Assembly (NCBI GenBank): GCA_016845365.1
Contig: JAERST010000003.1
Location: forward strand, 72,961-109,744
Direction: 5' to 3'
DNA: 36,784 nt
From: Methanobacteriota archaeon
GTDB lineage: Archaea > Thermoplasmatota > Poseidoniia > Poseidoniales > Thalassarchaeaceae
A model generated the notes under the pieces. It saw nothing but the letters and a program-made list of their open reading frames with translations. It ran no database searches and was not told the DNA's origin. Position numbers and translations under genes: made by a program. Below are positions 32,754-36,784 of this stretch, in pieces (positions within the stretch are counted from its first letter, which is position 1; every line of letters begins with the position of its first letter).

Positions 32754-35026
32754 GGGTGGTGCGGCGAGTTTTTGATTGTGCAGAAACCGACCCACTGCTC
32801 GGCATTGTTTCGGCAGGTTCACGCTCCGGCGACGAACTCTTACTCCACTCCGGTGGGCCTGTCACCGACCTCTCCGGGTACTCGATGCTACCGGCTCTCG
32901 ATAGTATTCGATTCTTGTTTTTCGAGCCGTGGGGGGCTGATTCTTGCGACGGCTCGGCTCTTGCCGGCGAGGTCAATTTGGGCAGTTCTCCGCCCCTGGT
33001 TTTGGTTCGCCAGCGCTTACTCGGCGGTCGCTGGGTAAGTGAGGCAGAGGCGCGACCTGCCAGCCTTGAGGAGGCGATGGAAATCATTGCTGAATTCGAG
33101 GTGGATGTTGGATCTGAGAGTGGCTCGACCCTTCCCGTGACGCCGGGTGGATTCGCTGGACTACTCGGCTATGACCTCGGTCGCTGGTCAAATTCAGTTA
33201 GGCTGGCTCACACGCCAGAACCGGGTACGCTACTCGGGATTCTGTGGCGCTGTGATGCATGGTGGGTGCACGAGCGCGGGGCTGGAGAATTGACTCTTCT
33301 CGCGCTCAAAGGGCATGAATGGCTGGATGCTGGCTTGCCCGAGATGGTTGATGTTGAGATTCCGGGCAAGCCCGAGTCGCGAGTTCCTGAGAGCGAGAGT
33401 GATTCTGCTCACGCTCGCAAGGTTGAGAGAATTCGCGACTCGATTCGCGGTGGCCATCTCTATCAGGTGAATTACGGCCGCCGCTGGCAAGGTTCGATGG
33501 ATGGTCAGCCGTGGGATACTTTCCTGCGGATGACGCAAACAAATCCCGCACCCTTCGCATCCTGGATGCAGGTGGCCGACCACGGCTGGGCGGTCGCGTC
33601 GGCTTCCCCTGAGAGACTCATGCGACTTCACTCGGGAATCGTATCGACGCGACCAATCAAGGGCACACGCGCGCGAGGGGCGAGCGACGAAGCAGACCTC
33701 GCGCTACGAACCGAACTCGCCTCCTCCACCAAAGAAATGGCCGAGCATCTGATGCTCGTCGACCTCGAGAGGCACGACCTCGCGAGGGTTTGCGAGGCGG
33801 GTTCGGTTCATTGGTCCGATTGCCGAATTGAAGCGCTGGCAAATGTCCAGCACCTCGTATCGGGCGTAGAGGGCAGCCTTGGAGCAGAATCATCCGCCGG
33901 CCAAGCCCTCGCCGCCCTATTCCCCGGCGGTTCGATCACCGGCTGCCCAAAGGTAGTCACGATGGCAGCGATAGACGAGCTCGAACAAGCGCCAAGAAGC
34001 GCTTGGACGGGCTCGATTGGCCATATCAATCAAAGTGCGGGCCAAGCCGATTGGAATATCCTAATCCGCACGATGGAGGCTCACAGTGGCCCGAATTCAT
34101 GGTATGCGACGGTGCAAGCGGGAGGCGGAGTAGTCATCGATTCTTCACCTGCAGCAGAGGTCGAAGAAGCGCGTTGGAAGGCAGCGGCAGTAACCGAAGC
34201 AACGTGGGGATTCCGCACCGGATTCAGCAGTGAAGAATTGCCCGAGCGGGAAGTAGGAATCCTTCCCCTACCAGAAATCGAAGGAGCCCTCGGTAAAATT
34301 CGGCCAGGATCCGAGGGGACCGACGAGGTGGAACTCAGCGAGGCCCATGTCCTCCTCGTCGACAATCTCGATTCATTCACCAATAATATCGCCGAGTCGC
34401 TCCACCGACTCGGCGCCAAAGTAACAATCGTCGAGGGCAGACCAGCAGAGGAGACCGACCCAGAAGCAAGCGTCGACGATTGGCTAACCCAGAACAAACC
34501 AACTCACATCATCCTCGGTCCAGGGCCATCCAGACCAGAAGCATCACCCCGCAGCATGGAGATCGCACACCGAGCCCTCGACAACCGACTCGCCAACCAA
34601 CAGGGGCCAATCCCACTGCTCGGCTGGTGCCTCGGCAACCAAGCGATTGGCCTCGCAGCCGGTTTGTCACTCATCGAATCTCCCCTCGGAGCCGTCCATG
34701 GAGTTCCCTCGAGCATTCACCACGACGGCTCCGCAATCTACCAAAATTCACCAATAGACACAGTCCTCATGCGTTACAATTCCCTAGTCCTGCAACCCAA
34801 AACAGCCGACTCATCGGCACCTAAATCCAAACTGAAAGTGAACGCATGGGACGAAACAAAAACTCTCGTCATGGGCATCACCCACCAATCTCTACCGATC
34901 GACGGAGTGCAATTTCACCCAGAATCGGTGGGCAGCCCAGACGGCCAAGCAATCCTCGAATCCTTCCTCAAAACCCCCAGCATCAAACGAAGCCTCGAAG
35001 GTAGCCGCCAACCGCGACAACCGTAG
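32750..35026 (+). CDS. pabBA: Aminodeoxychorismate synthase, PabB-PabA fusion
   Basis: It makes 4-amino-4-deoxychorismate from chorismate and glutamine. Residues ~1-500 are the chorismate-binding half (GGHLYQVNYGRRW, FASWMQV, ASASPERLMRL, FPGGSITGCPK, GQADWNILIRTM). Residue 304 is Lys in RPIKGTRARG; PabB has this Lys, whereas anthranilate synthase TrpE has Ala, which supports p-aminobenzoate over tryptophan. Residues ~530-750 are the glutamine amidotransferase (VLLVDNLDSFTNNIAESL, nucleophile Cys627 in GWCLGNQAIG, His723 and Glu725 in QFHPES). The order B-A is the reverse of many fusions. Start: TTG 32750 overlaps the pabC stop (TTGA), with GAGGAGGT at 32736-32743; GTG 32756 and 32759 are alternatives. 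Third-position base use changes to A/C-rich after about 33650. Confidence 0.9.
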   Translation: MRVVRRVFDCAETDPLLGIVSAGSRSGDELLLHSGGPVTDLSGYSMLPALDSIRFLFFEPWGADSCDGSALAGEVNLGSSPPLVLVRQRLLGGRWVSEAEARPASLEEAMEIIAEFEVDVGSESGSTLPVTPGGFAGLLGYDLGRWSNSVRLAHTPEPGTLLGILWRCDAWWVHERGAGELTLLALKGHEWLDAGLPEMVDVEIPGKPESRVPESESDSAHARKVERIRDSIRGGHLYQVNYGRRWQGSMDGQPWDTFLRMTQTNPAPFASWMQVADHGWAVASASPERLMRLHSGIVSTRPIKGTRARGASDEADLALRTELASSTKEMAEHLMLVDLERHDLARVCEAGSVHWSDCRIEALANVQHLVSGVEGSLGAESSAGQALAALFPGGSITGCPKVVTMAAIDELEQAPRSAWTGSIGHINQSAGQADWNILIRTMEAHSGPNSWYATVQAGGGVVIDSSPAAEVEEARWKAAAVTEATWGFRTGFSSEELPEREVGILPLPEIEGALGKIRPGSEGTDEVELSEAHVLLVDNLDSFTNNIAESLHRLGAKVTIVEGRPAEETDPEASVDDWLTQNKPTHIILGPGPSRPEASPRSMEIAHRALDNRLANQQGPIPLLGWCLGNQAIGLAAGLSLIESPLGAVHGVPSSIHHDGSAIYQNSPIDTVLMRYNSLVLQPKTADSSAPKSKLKVNAWDETKTLVMGITHQSLPIDGVQFHPESVGSPDGQAILESFLKTPSIKRSLEGSRQPRQP

Positions 35027-35065
35027 CGTTGAAGGAGCAATGAGCGGTGGGGCGAACGAAGGACC

Positions 35066-35428
35066 ATGCCTGTCTGTCGCATGTGCACCCAGAACTACCC
35101 GAACTCCCAGTTCGTCAGTGGCAACGGCCCGCGCTACCAAGTCTGCGTTCGCTGTGCTACCGAGAACGATATGCTCGCTGAGGGTGAGACGACCACTCTC
35201 TACTCCGATGAACTCGCAAAGTCCCGCTCCGCTCTCTTCGCCCGCCGTTACAGGCCGTGGGCTTTCCTCGGCGCCGGATGGCTGCTGTTCTTTTCTTTCG
35301 GCGCCGGAATTGAATTGTGGTCGAATATTCTGCTCGGCGCGCTCGTGCTCGGAACGCTGGCAACTCCAGTGCTTCACTTCTTGACTTCAACAAAGTTCCA
35401 GGCCGAGCTCGCCGCCCTCACCCCCTGA
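35066..35428 (+). CDS. Small zinc-ribbon membrane protein
   Basis: A 120-residue protein of unknown role. The N-terminus holds a treble-clef or zinc-ribbon pattern, C4-x2-C7 and C27-x2-C30 (MPVCRMCTQNYP, YQVCVRCATEND). After a charged stretch come two hydrophobic segments (WAFLGAGWLLFFSFGAG, ILLGALVLGTLATPVL). The zinc ribbon would be cytoplasmic. It sits 39 bases after pabBA. Comparable small ribbon-plus-helix proteins are common in this kind of genome, but no function is known to me. Confidence 0.75.
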   Translation: MPVCRMCTQNYPNSQFVSGNGPRYQVCVRCATENDMLAEGETTTLYSDELAKSRSALFARRYRPWAFLGAGWLLFFSFGAGIELWSNILLGALVLGTLATPVLHFLTSTKFQAELAALTP

Positions 35429-35435
35429 ATCGGAT

Positions 35436-35450
35436 TGAATCCGGGATTCA
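35436..35450. terminator. Dyad just past the zinc-ribbon gene stop
   Basis: TGAATCC (35436-35442), one base, GGATTCA (35444-35450) is a perfect seven-base inverted repeat eight bases after the stop. As RNA the loop would need to open a few pairs. No T run follows, so it could equally be a protein-binding dyad. Confidence 0.3.
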
Positions 35451-35477
35451 CCTCAACTCGCAGCGTTCAAGGCGCTC

Positions 35478-35512
35478 GGGAATAATCGAGGGAATATCGA
35501 CGGGATATCGAG
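35478..35512. repeat. Three imperfect 12-bp tandem units
   Basis: GGGAATAATCGA, GGGAATATCGAC and GGGATATCGAG follow each other at 35478-35512. GGCGCT hexamers flank them on both sides (35471-35476 and 35513-35518). Confidence 0.6.
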
Positions 35513-35537
35513 GGCGCTAGAGGTAATTCATGCCCCG

Positions 35538-35556
35538 AACAGTCTTCGGAACTGTT
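35538..35556 (+). other. Hairpin with UUCG-type tetraloop
   Basis: AACAGTC, TTCG, GAACTGTT at 35538-35556 forms a seven-pair stem with one bulged A and a C(UUCG)G cap, a very stable RNA loop. Strand and transcription are assumed from the downstream gene. Confidence 0.4.
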
Positions 35557-35584
35557 GAAATAGACCGGGGATGGCTCAGAATTC

Positions 35585-35606
35585 AGAGGGAACGGTGGGT
35601 TCCCTG
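35585..35606 (+). repeat. 22-nt dyad element, copy 1
   Basis: AGAGGGAACGGTGGGTTCCC then TG. The stem is AGGGAAC/GTTCCCT (35587-35593 with 35599-35605) and the loop GGTGG. The flanking TCA/TGA can extend the stem after one mismatch. It matches copy 2 at 19 of 22 positions. Confidence 0.7.
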
Positions 35607-35801
35607 TGAAAGCCCGTGAGATTGGATGCGTAAAAGAGGAGGAGCAGACGAAGTAATACAGGAGATCCACAGAACCGCAACAAAGGCGCAGTACAGCGTT
35701 TGTATCGGTCGTGGAGAGTATAGTCAGTCCGCTCCCAATCAGCATCCGTCACTCCCGGACGAATCGGTTTGCGCGAGGATGAGCGCAAGCATTCGCTGGA
35801 A

Positions 35802-35823
35802 AGAGAGAACGGCGGGTTCTCTG
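35802..35823 (+). repeat. 22-nt dyad element, copy 2, followed by T run
   Basis: AGAGAGAACGGCGGGTTCTC then TG. The stem is AGAGAAC/GTTCTCT (35804-35810 with 35816-35822) and the loop GGCGG. TTTTT starts seven bases later (35830-35834 region), so it also resembles an intrinsic terminator or attenuator, placed 27 bases before the surface-protein ATG. Two of the three differences from copy 1 are a compensating pair in the stem. Confidence 0.7.
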
Positions 35824-35849
35824 AACTGATTTTTGGAAGTGAATAAAAA

Positions 35850-36784
35850 ATGCAGAAAACAAAGAATACGAGCATGCTGATAGCACTGCTCCTTGTGTTG
35901 ATGGCTGGATCAGTCGGTGTACAAGCCGACGGTTCCGACCCACTCGACCCCTCCGACGGAGGCGCCGATTGGGACGGAGATGGTCTGACCAATGCCGAGG
36001 AACAGGCTGCAGGCACAGACATGAACAACGCTGACACCGACAACGACGGATTGCCAGACGGTTGGGAAGTTGGATACGGACTGAATCCGAACTCCGCCAG
36101 TGACGCTAACGCGGACCCTGACGGCGACGGACTAACGAACTCTCAGGAGTACGCAGCTGGAACCAACCCTAACGCGGCTGACACCGACGGTGACGGTCAG
36201 AACGACGCCAGCGATCCGTTCCCGAACGACCCGAACAATGGTTCGATGTCGGACGAGGACGGAGACGGTATCCCAGATGCGTATGATCCAGATTATGGTG
36301 ACAACGGAGAGGGATCCGGCGATGGCGGGTCCAATGGCGGAGGAGACTCCGAGCAGGACGGCGAAGGTCAAGGCCAAGGTCAAGGCCAAGGTCAAGGCCA
36401 AGGTCAGGGCCAAGGTCAGGGCCAGGGTCAGGGCCAATCTGGCAACCAAGGTCAAGGTCAGCAAGGCCAGGGCCAAGGACAAAATGGTCAACAAGGCCAA
36501 GGTCAGAACCAAGGTTCCCAATCCGGTCAAGACGGTCAACAGGGCAGCGGTCAGCAGCAAGGTGGAGATCAATCCAACCAGCAAGACAACGGTCAAGGCC
36601 AGCAGCAAGGTGGAGAACAATCCGGCCAGCAAGGTAACCAAGAAGGCGAAGACCAGAATGGTAACAACCAGAGCGGCCAGAACCAGCAGCAGCCAGGCCA
36701 GACCCAAGACAACAGTCAGGGTCAGCAGGGCCAGCAGTCCGACCAGCAGCAAAGTCAGCAGCTCGACAACCAAGACCAGAACGG
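35850..36784 (+). CDS. Secreted calcium-repeat protein with Gly-Gln repeat tail (3' end missing)
   Basis: The frame is open to the right edge, so 311 residues are visible. A signal peptide (MLIALLLVLMAGSVGVQA) is followed by five thrombospondin type-3/EF-hand-like Asp repeats between about residues 38 and 150: DWDGDGLTNAEE, DTDNDGLPDGWE, DPDGDGLTNSQE, DTDGDGQNDASD, DEDGDGIPDAYD. These bind calcium in known families. From about residue 172 the sequence becomes Gly-Gln repeats, then a Gln/Asn/Gly/Ser-rich region with almost no hydrophobic residues. This is likely an exported surface or matrix protein. Shine-Dalgarno GGAAGTGA supports ATG 35850. No anchor is visible; it may lie beyond the edge. 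Confidence 0.85.
   Translation, partial: MQKTKNTSMLIALLLVLMAGSVGVQADGSDPLDPSDGGADWDGDGLTNAEEQAAGTDMNNADTDNDGLPDGWEVGYGLNPNSASDANADPDGDGLTNSQEYAAGTNPNAADTDGDGQNDASDPFPNDPNNGSMSDEDGDGIPDAYDPDYGDNGEGSGDGGSNGGGDSEQDGEGQGQGQGQGQGQGQGQGQGQGQGQSGNQGQGQQGQGQGQNGQQGQGQNQGSQSGQDGQQGSGQQQGGDQSNQQDNGQGQQQGGEQSGQQGNQEGEDQNGNNQSGQNQQQPGQTQDNSQGQQGQQSDQQQSQQLDNQDQN
36366..36437. repeat. Six 12-bp tandem units encoding Gly-Gln
   Basis: Six copies of GGTCARGGCCAR (three identical GGTCAAGGCCAA, then three with GGG variants) encode (GlyGln)n in the surface protein. Slippage in steps of 12 bp would keep the frame, so the tail length may vary between strains. Confidence 0.9.

Larger units (their letters stand above)
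35429..35849 (+). other. 421-bp non-coding region rich in dyads and short repeats
   Basis: No convincing gene is present. It contains, in order, a dyad at the end of the previous gene, a three-unit 12-bp repeat, a UUCG-type hairpin, copy 1 of a 22-nt dyad, a TTGCGC/GCGCAA hairpin (35769-35774 with 35783-35788) and copy 2 of the 22-nt dyad followed by a T run. It ends with GGAAGTGA at 35835-35842, a Shine-Dalgarno seven bases before the ATG at 35850. This looks like a long control region or structured leader for the surface protein. The items are listed separately. Confidence 0.6.

Noticed and set aside
32750-35026. Anthranilate synthase TrpEG
   Set aside because: The active-site segment is PIKGT with Lys as in PabB, whereas TrpE has Ala there, and pabC overlaps it.
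35626-35829. 67-residue plus-strand frame in the non-coding region
   Set aside because: No Shine-Dalgarno, it runs through the hairpins and copy 2 of the dyad, and its composition is unlike the neighbouring proteins.
36366-36437. CRISPR array
   Set aside because: The units are 12 bp, contiguous, without spacers, and code for Gly-Gln in a secreted protein; no cas genes are present.
36132-36773. 213-residue minus-strand frame of Leu/Thr/Val repeats
   Set aside because: It is the antisense reading of the Gly-Gln repeat of the surface protein. The repeat creates a long stop-free frame by composition, and the plus-strand frame has a signal peptide, calcium repeats and a Shine-Dalgarno.

Overview
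The window reads as a chromosome segment of a mesophilic euryarchaeon, most likely of the marine Thermoplasmatota (Marine Group II, Ca. Poseidoniales). The archaeal core is a minus-strand block with the archaeal order uS13-uS4-uS11-RNA polymerase subunit D, followed by an archaeal-type pantoate kinase. Mixed into it are bacterial-type enzymes: a homodimeric pyruvate dehydrogenase E1 and a LeuRS of bacterial layout. The placement is inferred from gene content and style (very large secreted propeller proteins, small zinc-ribbon membrane proteins, leaderless-looking promoters); no 16S or tRNA gene is present to confirm it.

Layout. 1-1941: 3' two thirds of aceE, cut by the left edge, then a possible 32-residue membrane peptide. 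2150-3330: divergent metallo-beta-lactamase-fold hydrolase and a small Cys-rich-tailed protein. 3333-3477: a strongly self-complementary non-coding stretch in front of leuS. 3498-7915: leuS, a DCC-family thiol oxidoreductase and a homologue of the human CDIN1 (C15orf41) nuclease. 7945-11511 (minus): pantoate kinase, rpoD, rps11, rps4, rps13 with a hairpin leader. 11729-17843 (minus): a THUMP-like methyltransferase, a membrane-anchored FKBP-like protein and a ~1230-residue polytopic membrane protein. 18019-23085: pckA and an atypical SDR (plus), convergent with a MaeB malic enzyme carrying a phosphotransacetylase-like domain (minus). 23275-31884: a 2,869-residue secreted, membrane-anchored beta-propeller/FN3 protein. 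31974-35026: pabC and a pabB-pabA fusion for p-aminobenzoate synthesis. 35066-35428: small zinc-ribbon membrane protein. 35429-35849: 421 bp of non-coding DNA full of dyads and short repeats. 35850-36784: a secreted calcium-repeat protein with a Gly-Gln repeat tail, cut by the right edge.

How the parts relate. aceE, pckA and maeB all act at the pyruvate/PEP/oxaloacetate-malate node, so the window carries much of the C3-C4 switch of a heterotroph. pabC and pabBA overlap by 4 nt and form one pathway unit. The ribosomal/RNAP genes are joined by stop-start overlaps or Shine-Dalgarno-coupled junctions.

Most worth a second look: (i) the CDIN1-type nuclease; (ii) a candidate multi-branch RNA in front of leuS; (iii) two copies of a 22-nt dyad with compensating base changes flanking the control region of the surface protein; (iv) short tandem duplications of 20-23 bp period in 3' flanks of genes; (v) abrupt switches of synonymous codon use inside single genes; (vi) extra zinc-ribbon insertions in RpoD and LeuRS.
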